DNA from: Arthrobacter psychrochitiniphilus
Lineage (GTDB): Bacteria; Actinomycetota; Actinomycetes; Actinomycetales; Micrococcaceae
Direction: 5' to 3'
Assembly (NCBI RefSeq): GCF_003185915.1
Contig: NZ_QHLZ01000002.1
Location: 423,844 to 487,843 of the forward strand
Length of the DNA stretch: 64,000 bases
In this document: positions 17,303 to 24,509 of the stretch, piece by piece
Layout: each line of letters starts with the position of its first letter
Numbering within the stretch: the stretch's first letter is position 1
The notes under the pieces: model-generated
What the model saw: only the letters and a program-made list of their open reading frames with translations
What the model was told of the DNA's origin: nothing
The model's database searches: none
Program-made: the position numbers and the translations under genes

Positions 17303-18880
17303 CTAACGGACGCCGAGTTTGTAGCGGTCACTTTTTTCACTTTTGTTCTTCGTCCCGGCCCCTTTTTCGGATTTTGTTCCGGACCTGGGCTGATCGTCGA
17401 CGTCCTTCCCTTGGAAAACCCATTTTGTCCCTGCCACTGCCGCTCCAGCAACGCCAGCGCCCAAAATTGTTTTGATGGCCTCTCTGGATCCGTCAGTTGC
17501 CGAATTTTCGGGATTGTCTAGGGCTGCGGCGTCGTCAAGATAGTTGTCGAGGGAGTGGGCTTCCTTGAGGATGTCCCCCAAATCCGTCCCCTCGGGCAGA
17601 GGGGGCCGGTGAGAAGTCACCGTCACCCAGTTGGGAGTTGGGGCGGGTGGGCCGAAGTCTGCTGCCGTCACGAGATCGTGCTCATTTTCCAGATCCAGCA
17701 CAGCTGTACTGGCGGGAACCTCCGCGTTCCGTGCAGGTGCTCCTGCAATGACTATCATCTTCACATTGACCTCGGCCAGAAAAGCCGGATCTGCGGCCGC
17801 CGCCGCAGCATGGATGCCGCCGCCACTGTGGCCGGTGAGGAGCACTTCTTCCCCTGGCAAGGCCCCCGCAGCCCTGAGAGATTCCTTGATGAGCTGCTGC
17901 ATCAGCACTTCCTGTTGTTTGAATGCTTCTGCTTGGGCAGCTGTCAGCCCCTCCAAGTTCCCTTCCATATCGAAGGGGTTGGCACTATCCACCGTGGACC
18001 AGTCTTCAGTTCCCGGAAGGTGGACCAACCAAACCGGAGTGCCGTCGGGCCGCTGAACACGTACCACCCCGATGGACCCGGGCGGATATTTGTAGGCGTC
18101 GTTACTTCCATCCAGCAGGCCCTCAATACTTGCTTTGACCGTCCAAGGCCGGCCCTCGGTCGAGGAGGCATGCCCTGACGGGAAGGAAGGCTCAGCAGAG
18201 TCCCATTCCTGCGCCGGAAGCTGCCGAACCACCATATGACCGGGATGGGCCAATCCGGCCGTATCAAATAGTTTTCGGAGCACAAACGCCTGCTTAACTC
18301 CGGGCGTGCTGGTCCCCTGCCCCCGGAGTTGGGAGAGCAGGTACGCCATCCCAAAGCCCGGACCCAATAGGCCTGCGCCGTAGGGTCCAGCATCATTGAG
18401 AATCTTCTCCACCACATCCCGCAACCCGGTTCCTGGCTTGCGTAACGACGTCGCGATGTTTTGGGCAACTCCAAAGAGTGCCAGCGGGCCCAACGAGCCA
18501 GCATGGAGGCCCTGACGAAGTGCAGCAAGACTTTCCAGCCGTGCCGTGATGGCTGCATTGCGCGCTTCCGCGGCAGCATAACTAGCACCCGCTTGAGCCG
18601 TCTTGCGGGCAAGTGCGGCGGTGTCTTCCTGCACACGCCTGCCGGCCCACAGCGCATTGAGCAGTGCGTCAAGTGGGCCGTGGGGATAGGGCGCTGCTCC
18701 CGCAGCAGCTCCGTTTAGCCAAAACCATTCCGCCTGTATTCGCTCCACGAGCGAGAGCATATCTCTGGCTAGCTGGCCCAACTCGACACCGGCCCCAGCA
18801 ATCTCCGCCAATGTGTAGCTGACGGATCCTGGGCCGCCCTCAACGGAAAACACTGTCCGCTCCTTATATTCTTCAGCCAT
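17303..18880 (-). CDS. WXG100-associated alpha/beta hydrolase (putative lipase/effector)
   Basis: 525 residues from the ATG at 18880, which has GGAGG five bases upstream. The N-terminal ~150 residues are Ala/Leu-rich and helical (WXG/LXG-like). The C-terminal half holds a serine-hydrolase elbow TGHSGGGIHAAAA (Ser352), preceded by WLVHLPGTEDWS and followed by LDLENEHDLVTAADFG (candidate Asp) and KEAHSLDNYLDD (candidate His), a plausible alpha/beta-hydrolase triad of the lipase_3/DUF2974 kind. The last ~45 residues are Lys-rich (KGAGTKNKSEKSDRYK). Upstream on the same strand is a small WXG100-like protein, so this may be a type VII-linked cell-surface or secreted hydrolase. No ESX ATPase or membrane genes are nearby. 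Substrate unknown. Confidence 0.75.
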   Translation of the reverse strand: MAEEYKERTVFSVEGGPGSVSYTLAEIAGAGVELGQLARDMLSLVERIQAEWFWLNGAAAGAAPYPHGPLDALLNALWAGRRVQEDTAALARKTAQAGASYAAAEARNAAITARLESLAALRQGLHAGSLGPLALFGVAQNIATSLRKPGTGLRDVVEKILNDAGPYGAGLLGPGFGMAYLLSQLRGQGTSTPGVKQAFVLRKLFDTAGLAHPGHMVVRQLPAQEWDSAEPSFPSGHASSTEGRPWTVKASIEGLLDGSNDAYKYPPGSIGVVRVQRPDGTPVWLVHLPGTEDWSTVDSANPFDMEGNLEGLTAAQAEAFKQQEVLMQQLIKESLRAAGALPGEEVLLTGHSGGGIHAAAAAADPAFLAEVNVKMIVIAGAPARNAEVPASTAVLDLENEHDLVTAADFGPPAPTPNWVTVTSHRPPLPEGTDLGDILKEAHSLDNYLDDAAALDNPENSATDGSREAIKTILGAGVAGAAVAGTKWVFQGKDVDDQPRSGTKSEKGAGTKNKSEKSDRYKLGVR

Positions 18881-19034
18881 ATCCTCCACCCTCTGCCCTC
18901 CACCCCGGCGTTTCGCTGCCTTACTGTTCCCGCACCCTGGCCCGGGCCATCCCACGGCACGGGCACTGTCACCGGCGCTGGCAGTAAGACCCACGATTTA
19001 ACCCGTCACGGGAAATACCACCCTTCTACTCGGC

Positions 19035-19388
19035 TCATCTCGGCGGTACCCACACGATTCCGCCAGTATGCGGCCCGTCTAGGCCCGGGCGCAGGCATGA
19101 CTGCGCACTGGTGCTTAAGAAAAGCCCATAGCTGCGAGTCTCATCCGCTGCATTCTCAATGGCCCTGACCACGGCCAGTATCGCCATGTTCCGTTCGGTC
19201 AGCGCATCTCGGAAAGCAGCTGCCGCCGGCGACTTCCAATCCACAGAAACTAGCTGGCCCAGTTGCAGCCGGAGGCCCTCAATATCAGCTGCGATTCCTG
19301 CCAGCCTCTGGGCCAGTGCCGCCACAGCATCTGGCGGCGGTCCAGCCCTGGCTCCCGGTCCACCAAGAAAATCTCCTGCCCCTGCCAT
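19035..19388 (-). CDS. WXG100-like small helical protein
   Basis: 117 residues from the ATG at 19388 with AGGTGG eight bases upstream; a GTG at 19400 lies inside that RBS and is less likely. Two helical stretches flank a turn at VDWKSPAAAAFRDAL: Trp51 is followed by Lys and Ser, so the canonical W-x-G is W-x-S here, which many actinobacterial family members tolerate. The N-terminus is Gly/Pro-rich. WXG100 proteins dimerise with, or chaperone, type VII substrates; the hydrolase gene 154 bp downstream is the obvious partner. A WxG YxxxD/E secretion tag is not clear, so secretion is uncertain. Confidence 0.65.
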   Translation of the reverse strand: MAGAGDFLGGPGARAGPPPDAVAALAQRLAGIAADIEGLRLQLGQLVSVDWKSPAAAAFRDALTERNMAILAVVRAIENAADETRSYGLFLSTSAQSCLRPGLDGPHTGGIVWVPPR

Positions 19389-19549
19389 CTGCGGCACCAC
19401 CTTTTAAAGAAACTCTCCCGAAATGCCCCCGTGTTGCCAGCCTAAAAGTCCACTCTTTACTTGCGCTACATCCCTGCCTTGGATTGTGGCCCGTCCGGGA
19501 GGAAGCCACCGCTGTGGAGGAATTGGCGGTTCATGGAAGAATTGGCACC

Positions 19550-20992
19550 ATGTCTGATTCCGCAAACGCCACAGCCCGCATCCCTTCCGGCCGTAAGTCC
19601 CTGGCCGCCTCCTCTGAGCGCATCGCTCTGGGCCCACTCGATGGCCGCTATTTCGGTGCTGTTGCACCTTTGGTTGACTACCTCTCCGAGGCCGCCCTGA
19701 ACCGCGACCGCGTGGGTGTTGAAGTCGAGTGGTTCATCCACCTGACCAACAACAACGTGCTGCCCGGTACCGAGCTGCTGACCGCTGAGCAGCAGGCTGG
19801 CCTGCGCGGCATCGTCACCGAGTTCGACGCCGAATCCGTCAAAGAACTGGCCGACATTGAAAAGGTCACGGTCCACGACGTCAAGGCCGTGGAATACTTC
19901 ATTGGCAACCGTCTTGCCGCCCTGGGCTTGGAGCGCCTCAAGCCCCTGGTCCACTTTGGCTGCACCAGCGAAGACATCAATAACCTCTCATACGCCGTAG
20001 GCGTCAAGGGCGCCGTCGAGGACGTCTGGCTACCCGCAGCCCGGACCCTGGTCGCCAAGATCGCCGCGATGGCTGAGGAAAACCGCGCCGTCCCCATGCT
20101 CTCCCGCACGCATGGCCAGCCGGCCACGCCCACCACCTTGGGCAAGGAATTGGCCGTCACCGCCTTCCGCCTGACCCGCCAGCTGGACCGCATTGCCAAA
20201 ACCGAAATCTTGGGCAAGATCAATGGCGCCACCGGCACCTATGCCGCCCATTACGCTTCCGTTCCCACAGCTGACTGGGAAGCGGTTGCCAAGTCCTTCG
20301 TTGAGTCCCTGGGCCTGACCTGGAACCCGCTGACTACCCAGATCGAATCGCACGACTGGCAGGCTGAGCTGTACGCCGATATGGCACGCTTTAACCGCAT
20401 CCTGCACAACCTGTGCACTGATGTGTGGAGCTATATTTCCATCGGCTACTTCGCCCAGGTTCCGGTTCCCGGCGCCACAGGTTCCTCCACCATGCCGCAC
20501 AAGGTCAACCCGATCCGCTTCGAAAACGCCGAGGCCAACCTTGAGATCTCCAACGCACTCCTTGACACTCTGGGCGCCACTTTGGTCACGAGCCGCTGGC
20601 AGCGCGACCTCACAGACTCCTCTAGCCAGCGCAACATTGGCGTAGCCTTTGGCCACTCCATACTCGCCATCAACAATGTTTTGGGCGGCCTGGGCCGCCT
20701 AGACACTGCAGAGGCCGTGCTGGCCGACGACCTTGACCACAACTGGGAAGTCCTCGCCGAGGCCATCCAGATGGTCATGCGCGCCGAGGCCATCGCCGGT
20801 GTTGAGGGCATGGACGATCCTTACGAGCGCCTGAAGGACCTGACCCGCGGTCACCGCGTGGACGCGGACCGCATGCAGGAGTTCGTCTCCGGATTGGGCC
20901 TCTCCGCGGAGGCGCAGGCCCGCCTGTTGGACCTCACCCCTGGCAAGTACATCGGCATCGCAGAGTCCTTGGTGGACCACCTGAACAAGTAA
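19550..20992 (+). CDS. purB: Adenylosuccinate lyase
   Basis: 480 residues from the ATG at 19550 (GGAAGA ten bases upstream). Fumarate-lyase superfamily signature GSSTMPHKVNPIRFENAEAN with the mobile catalytic-serine loop; RTHGQPATPTTLGKELAV and HFGCTSEDINNLSYA carry the substrate-binding and catalytic histidine regions. The long form (LDGRYFGAVAPLVDYLSEAALNRDRVGVEVEWFI) is the E. coli-type PurB. It catalyses two steps: SAICAR to AICAR in IMP synthesis, and adenylosuccinate to AMP. Codon use is strongly C-ending, consistent with a well-expressed housekeeping gene. It stands alone, followed by a large inverted repeat. Confidence 0.97.
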   Translation: MSDSANATARIPSGRKSLAASSERIALGPLDGRYFGAVAPLVDYLSEAALNRDRVGVEVEWFIHLTNNNVLPGTELLTAEQQAGLRGIVTEFDAESVKELADIEKVTVHDVKAVEYFIGNRLAALGLERLKPLVHFGCTSEDINNLSYAVGVKGAVEDVWLPAARTLVAKIAAMAEENRAVPMLSRTHGQPATPTTLGKELAVTAFRLTRQLDRIAKTEILGKINGATGTYAAHYASVPTADWEAVAKSFVESLGLTWNPLTTQIESHDWQAELYADMARFNRILHNLCTDVWSYISIGYFAQVPVPGATGSSTMPHKVNPIRFENAEANLEISNALLDTLGATLVTSRWQRDLTDSSSQRNIGVAFGHSILAINNVLGGLGRLDTAEAVLADDLDHNWEVLAEAIQMVMRAEAIAGVEGMDDPYERLKDLTRGHRVDADRMQEFVSGLGLSAEAQARLLDLTPGKYIGIAESLVDHLNK

Positions 20993-21026
20993 CACCCCCT
21001 CCGCCGTTTTTTGGCGAAGATGAAGT

Positions 21027-21103
21027 ACGACGGCGGCACTGAAGTTTGCGCAGGCGAGTTCTAGAATCCGCCGCATCAAGCGCACCTTGGGTGCCGCCGT
21101 CGT
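21027..21103. terminator. Inverted repeat downstream of purB, possible terminator
   Basis: ACGACGGCGGCAC at 21027-21039 pairs perfectly with 21091-21103, separated by 51 bases. The stem core is the same as that of the hairpin at 4296-4331. No long T run follows, so termination may depend on Rho or on the nearby CCGCC-T6-GGCG element just after the stop codon. Confidence 0.5.
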
Positions 21104-21133
21104 TTATGGAAGCTAGGCGCGGCAACTCAAGGA

Positions 21134-21454
21134 TCAGTTATGGAGGACACGGCGCTTAGCCGCTTCAAATTCGGCCGCGGAGAGAGCCCCTTGTGAAGAT
21201 AGTTCAGATAGAAGTGCAAGTTCAGTGGCAATTGAGCGTTTCGCCGGCGCCGCACCAACGTTCGATAATAGGTGGTTTCCTGAATCGATAGAGACCGATG
21301 CGGCCCCGTTTTTCTTCCGCCGTGAAACGCGATCGAAGACATATGCTCCGAGCACCATAACGCCGAGAGTAGTGAGTGTCATTCCTAACGGAATCGGCAA
21401 GTGGGCGGATTCAAGTGCCGAGCCGTGCGAACCACTGTTACCTAAAACGGCCAC
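21134..21454 (-). CDS. SHOCT-domain small membrane protein
   Basis: 106 residues from a GTG at 21454; an ATG at 21382 is a possible shorter start and neither has a clear RBS. One transmembrane segment (MTLTTLGVMVLGAYVFDRV) is followed by a basic stretch and, after a linker, a C-terminal SHOCT domain, ELALLSELSSQGALSAAEFEAAKRRVL, matching the L-x2-L-x2-L-x3-G-x-[LI]-[ST]-x2-E-F-x3-K pattern. SHOCT domains are short oligomerisation modules; the function here is unknown. It lies beside a frameshifted gene on the same strand in a low-density stretch between purB and a thioesterase gene. Confidence 0.6.
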   Translation of the reverse strand: MAVLGNSGSHGSALESAHLPIPLGMTLTTLGVMVLGAYVFDRVSRRKKNGAASVSIDSGNHLLSNVGAAPAKRSIATELALLSELSSQGALSAAEFEAAKRRVLHN

Positions 21455-21477
21455 GGCTGCGTGGATCCCTTACGGAC

Positions 21478-21824
21478 TCAGAAGCAATTCGGCGCCCCCA
21501 AGGGAATACCGCAGTCAGCACAGCGTTCAACCTCCCAAATCGTCGAATTGGCTACGACACCGGTCTGGAGGAGCTGGGCATCACCGTAAATGCCCAGGTG
21601 CGATAGCCGTTCGCCGAGATTGGTGGCACGTGGGGCATTAGTTGTCCGAAATACTTGGGTCATGGTGAACCCGCAGGCTCCAGCATTGCTATGACTCGTC
21701 CCAGGAAGCACACTAGGCATTCGTTGTAGCGAGGGGTTCCCATTGAATTTCTCAGCTGAAGAAACTCTCGATCAGCCTCATTCTCGCAGGTACCGTGGTC
21801 ATTGGGGCCAAAAGAATCATCCAT
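21478..21824 (-). pseudogene. Frameshifted small Cys-containing protein (DUF2695-like)
   Basis: An ATG at 21824 with AAGGA six bases upstream opens a frame reading MDDSFGPND...RYNECLVCFLGRVIAMLEPAGSP and stopping at 21660. The next frame continues the apparent domain, ACGFTMTQVFRTTNAPRATNLGERLSHLGIYGD...ERCADCGIPLG, to 21478. Adding one G in the GGAGCC near 21680 would join the two as IAMLEACGFTMTQVF in a protein of about 115 residues. The ECLxCFLxR and APRATxLxxRLxxLG motifs resemble DUF2695, a family of unknown function. It is either a true disruption or a sequencing error. Family assignment is from memory of the motif and is tentative. Confidence 0.5.
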
Positions 21825-22013
21825 GGTTTTTCCTTTCCATGGATCCAAACTTCCAGTTCAGGAATCCGCGCAAAAGGGCAACAACGAGTTTTGTAAACAA
21901 GGTCCCGGCGGCTGCAGCTTTGAAAGGAATGAACACTGAGGATTCCCGGCCACTGTGGCACACCCATGCTGTGTTTCCGACGACAATCCGGGGCCGCGAG
22001 CAGTGTTCGCCGT

Positions 22014-22019
22014 TAGGTT
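22014..22019 (+). promoter_or_regulatory. -10 element, leaderless promoter of the thioesterase gene
   Basis: TAGGTT lies 7 bases upstream of the ATG at 22027. No ribosome-binding site is present. The 178-bp stretch before it (21849-22026) shows no gene I can support. Confidence 0.5.
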
Positions 22020-22026
22020 TGGCTGT

Positions 22027-22452
22027 ATGAACAATGGTGATATTACTTTCCACACGCGCAAATGGGTCCGCCCGGAGGACCTCAACGCCAACGGCACCCT
22101 CTTCGGCGGCAGCCTGCTGCGCTGGATCGATGAGGAAGCGGCCATCTATGCGATCGTCCAACTCGGCAACGGCATGGCAGTGACTAAATACATGTCGGAG
22201 ATCAATTTTGTCTCGTCCGCTGTCAAGGGCGATCTCATTGAAATGGGCCTGACAGCCACTCATTTTGGCCGCACTTCATTGACAATGCGCGCCGAAGTAC
22301 GCAACATGTTCACGCGGAAATCAATCCTGACCATCGAAAAGATTGTGTTCGTGAACTTGGGCTCTGACGGCAACCCTGCTGCCCACGGTTATGACTGCAT
22401 CACCTACGACCGCGACAGGTTGCCCATGCACCTAAAAGAAGTTGACCAGTAG
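22027..22452 (+). CDS. Acyl-CoA thioesterase, hotdog fold (YciA-like)
   Basis: 141 residues. The 4HBT hotdog domain reads RKWVRPEDLNANGTLFGGSLLRWIDEEAAIYA, with the N-G-T-L-F-G-G motif and catalytic Asp of the YciA/BACH type, then KYMSEINFVSSAVKGDLIEMGLTATHFGRTSLTMRAEVRN. It hydrolyses acyl-CoA esters in the cytosol; chain-length preference is not readable. The short C-terminal tail and single domain match YciA-like enzymes. It is convergent with the aminotransferase gene, with only 5 bp between the stop codons. Confidence 0.9.
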   Translation: MNNGDITFHTRKWVRPEDLNANGTLFGGSLLRWIDEEAAIYAIVQLGNGMAVTKYMSEINFVSSAVKGDLIEMGLTATHFGRTSLTMRAEVRNMFTRKSILTIEKIVFVNLGSDGNPAAHGYDCITYDRDRLPMHLKEVDQ

Positions 22453-22457
22453 CGCCT

Positions 22458-23663
22458 CTACCGTTCCTGCTGGAAGGCAACGATCCGCTCGAAACCTTCG
22501 CGGACGGTGCTGTACCCGCCAGCAAAACTCAGCCTGACCGTGTCCGTTCCGGCCACCGAATCAAAGTCCAGCCCGGGCACAACCGCAACCCCTGCCGATT
22601 CCAGCAACGCCGCACAATACGCAGCCGAATCGGCAAATCCGTCCATGGCTGCACCTAGGTTTGCGTAGAGGTAAAAAGCGCCGTCCGCGGGCGCAGCATC
22701 GCCCCACCCCAACCGGTCAAGGTTGGCCAGCAAGTACTCCCGAGTACGGGCATATTCGGCCACAAAATTATCGGCCGCCTCATAGGACGCCTCGCTGAAC
22801 GCCGCCACGGCCGCCATCTGGGCGGGAGCTGGTGGGCACAGGGCCACGTTCCCAGCGAGTGCATCCACGGTGTCGATGAGGTCATCGGGCACAATGGCCC
22901 AACCCAGCCGCCAGCCCGTCATGCCCCAGTATTTGGAGAAGCTGGAAATCACGACGGCGCAGCGGTCAAGTTCCCAAGCGCACACTCCGCGCGGGTTCTC
23001 CGCACCGGATTCCGGGTATGCGATGCCGTGGTAAATTTCGTCGCTGATGAGGCGTACTCCCGCATCCGCACACCACCGGGTGAGTGCTTCGAGCTCCGGT
23101 TTGGACACCATGGTTCCGGTGGGGTTTGCGGGGGAAGCCAGCATTAGCCCGCTCAACCGTCCGTGTGTGCGTACTGCCTGCTCAAGTTGTGCTGGTGTGG
23201 GCTGGAAGCGGGATTCGGGGCCGCAGTCCAGCTCCACCACTTCCACACCCAGCGAACTCAGGATGTTCTTATATGCCGGGTAACCTGGCCGGGCCAGGGC
23301 TACACGGTCACCGGCGTTGAAGGCTGAGAGGAAAGTCAGCACAAAGGCGCCGGAGGAGCCGGTGGTGACGGCCACGTTCCGCGCCGGGACAGCGAGCCCG
23401 TACCAGCGCCGGTAGTGTCCGGAGATGGCTTCGCGAAGCTCGGCGATGCCCAGCGCCGGGGTGTATGTCAGTGGTGTTCCGGCCGCGTGGATCGCGGCTG
23501 CTGCGGCCGAGACCTCCGCCGGCGCGCCACTGCCGGGTTCCCCTGCGCACAGTGAAATGACGTCCCGCCCCTCGGCACGCAGTTCGGCCACGCGTGCCAG
23601 GATGTCCATGACCTGAAAGGGCGGTACTTGGGCACGGCTGGCAACAGTGAGCGGCTTGGTCAT
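22458..23663 (-). CDS. PLP-dependent class I/II aminotransferase
   Basis: 401 residues from the ATG at 23663 with AAGGAG five bases upstream; upstream in-frame starts are unsupported. Fold-type I aminotransferase: VISLCAGEPGSGAPAEV, YTPALGIAELREAISGHYRR, VAVTTGSSGAFVLTFLSAF, LMLASPANPTGTMV, ISDEIYHGI and the PLP-lysine motif ISSFSKYWGMTGWRLGWA. The SFSKxxxMTGWRxGW motif places it in the aspartate/aromatic subgroup I-gamma, but the amino acid is not determinable. It is divergent from the Pth2-like gene, with the start codons 97 bp apart. Confidence 0.88.
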   Translation of the reverse strand: MTKPLTVASRAQVPPFQVMDILARVAELRAEGRDVISLCAGEPGSGAPAEVSAAAAAIHAAGTPLTYTPALGIAELREAISGHYRRWYGLAVPARNVAVTTGSSGAFVLTFLSAFNAGDRVALARPGYPAYKNILSSLGVEVVELDCGPESRFQPTPAQLEQAVRTHGRLSGLMLASPANPTGTMVSKPELEALTRWCADAGVRLISDEIYHGIAYPESGAENPRGVCAWELDRCAVVISSFSKYWGMTGWRLGWAIVPDDLIDTVDALAGNVALCPPAPAQMAAVAAFSEASYEAADNFVAEYARTREYLLANLDRLGWGDAAPADGAFYLYANLGAAMDGFADSAAYCAALLESAGVAVVPGLDFDSVAGTDTVRLSFAGGYSTVREGFERIVAFQQER

Positions 23664-23748
23664 GGGAACTCCTTGGATGCTGCAGCTGGAACGGCCGGTG
23701 GAATCACGGCCAGGATCCCAGCTTGTCACACGCAGCAAGCATTACCCC

Positions 23749-23754
23749 TACGCT
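23749..23754 (+). promoter_or_regulatory. -10 element, leaderless promoter of the Pth2-like gene
   Basis: TACGCT lies 6 bases before the GTG at 23761. TTGTCA at 23723-23728 is a possible but widely spaced -35 element (20 bases). Confidence 0.5.
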
Positions 23755-23760
23755 GGTGGG

Positions 23761-24417
23761 GTGAGTGAATACACGCAACGCAGCGATGAAGAATTGATTC
23801 AACCCATCATTTTGCTGGTGGACCGGGAAGATCCGGCAGGGGAACACCACGGTATTGCGGCTGCCGCCCTGGCCTCCGTTCAGGCGTTCCTGCGCGACCC
23901 CGAGAACCCGGATTGGCAGGATTGGTCCTCCGCGGCATTCGGCAAGACGGTGCGCCGGGCCGACGCAAAAATGTTCGCCAAGGTGCTCGCAGCGTTCCCG
24001 GAGCATGCGCTAGTCGAAGTTGGCGAAGGACGCGCCGCGGGTCTGCCACCCATGCCCGCCGCCGCACTGCCGAAGCTGCTGGCCAAGCTGCAGGTTTCCG
24101 GCACCCAGCTGCCCCGCGGCGAACCGCTGCCGCCGGCACCGTTGACGATTGTACTCAACGCCTCCCTGGAGATGTCCACGGGCAAGGCCGCCGCCCAGGC
24201 CGCCCACGCACTCTTTGCGTGGGTTTTGGAATCCAAACCCGGCACGGTGGAGGCCTGGGTGGCCGACGGTTTCCCGTTGAGCGTGCTTGAGCTCCCGGCG
24301 AAGGAGTTCCGCAAGGGTGCACGGAAGTCAGCCGGGCCCGTCATTCAGGACGCGGGCCGGACCGAGATTGAGCCCGGTTCCACCACCGCCTATGTGAGCG
24401 CCACCAAGGTGCGCTAG
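23761..24417 (+). CDS. Pth2-type peptidyl-tRNA hydrolase-like protein
   Basis: 218 residues from the GTG at 23761. The C-terminal ~95 residues (LTIVLNASLEMSTGKAAAQAAHALFAWVLES...FPLSVLELPAKEFRKGA...IQDAGRTEIEPGSTTAYV) follow the Pth2 pattern: conserved M-x-x-G-K-x-A-A-Q-x-x-H-A and the late I-x-D-A-G-x-T-x-[IV]-x-P-G-[ST]-x-T motif. The N-terminal ~120 residues (ELIQPIILLVDREDPAGEHHGIAAAALASVQAFL) are an extra region seen in actinobacterial homologues and absent from archaeal Pth2. It may recycle peptidyl-tRNA, but the canonical bacterial Pth should exist elsewhere, so the physiological role is open. Confidence 0.75.
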   Translation: MSEYTQRSDEELIQPIILLVDREDPAGEHHGIAAAALASVQAFLRDPENPDWQDWSSAAFGKTVRRADAKMFAKVLAAFPEHALVEVGEGRAAGLPPMPAAALPKLLAKLQVSGTQLPRGEPLPPAPLTIVLNASLEMSTGKAAAQAAHALFAWVLESKPGTVEAWVADGFPLSVLELPAKEFRKGARKSAGPVIQDAGRTEIEPGSTTAYVSATKVR

Positions 24418-24442
24418 CGGGCCCAACCACCGCATAACGTAA

Positions 24443-24478
24443 AGAACGACGCCGGAACCTAAGTTCCGGCGTCGTTCT
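24443..24478. terminator. Bidirectional terminator between the Pth2-like gene and rlmN
   Basis: Perfect 16-bp stem AGAACGACGCCGGAAC (24443-24458) against 24463-24478 with a CTAA loop, between two convergent genes. Its outer AGAACGAC matches the hairpin at 4296. Confidence 0.85.
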
Positions 24479-24509
24479 ATAGTTGCGCTGTGGATCAGTT
24501 GCGTCAGCG

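Noticed and set aside
21743..22030. Plus-strand open frame upstream of the thioesterase gene
   Set aside because: It overlaps the frameshifted minus-strand gene, has no RBS and no recognisable domain, and the thioesterase has its own leaderless promoter.
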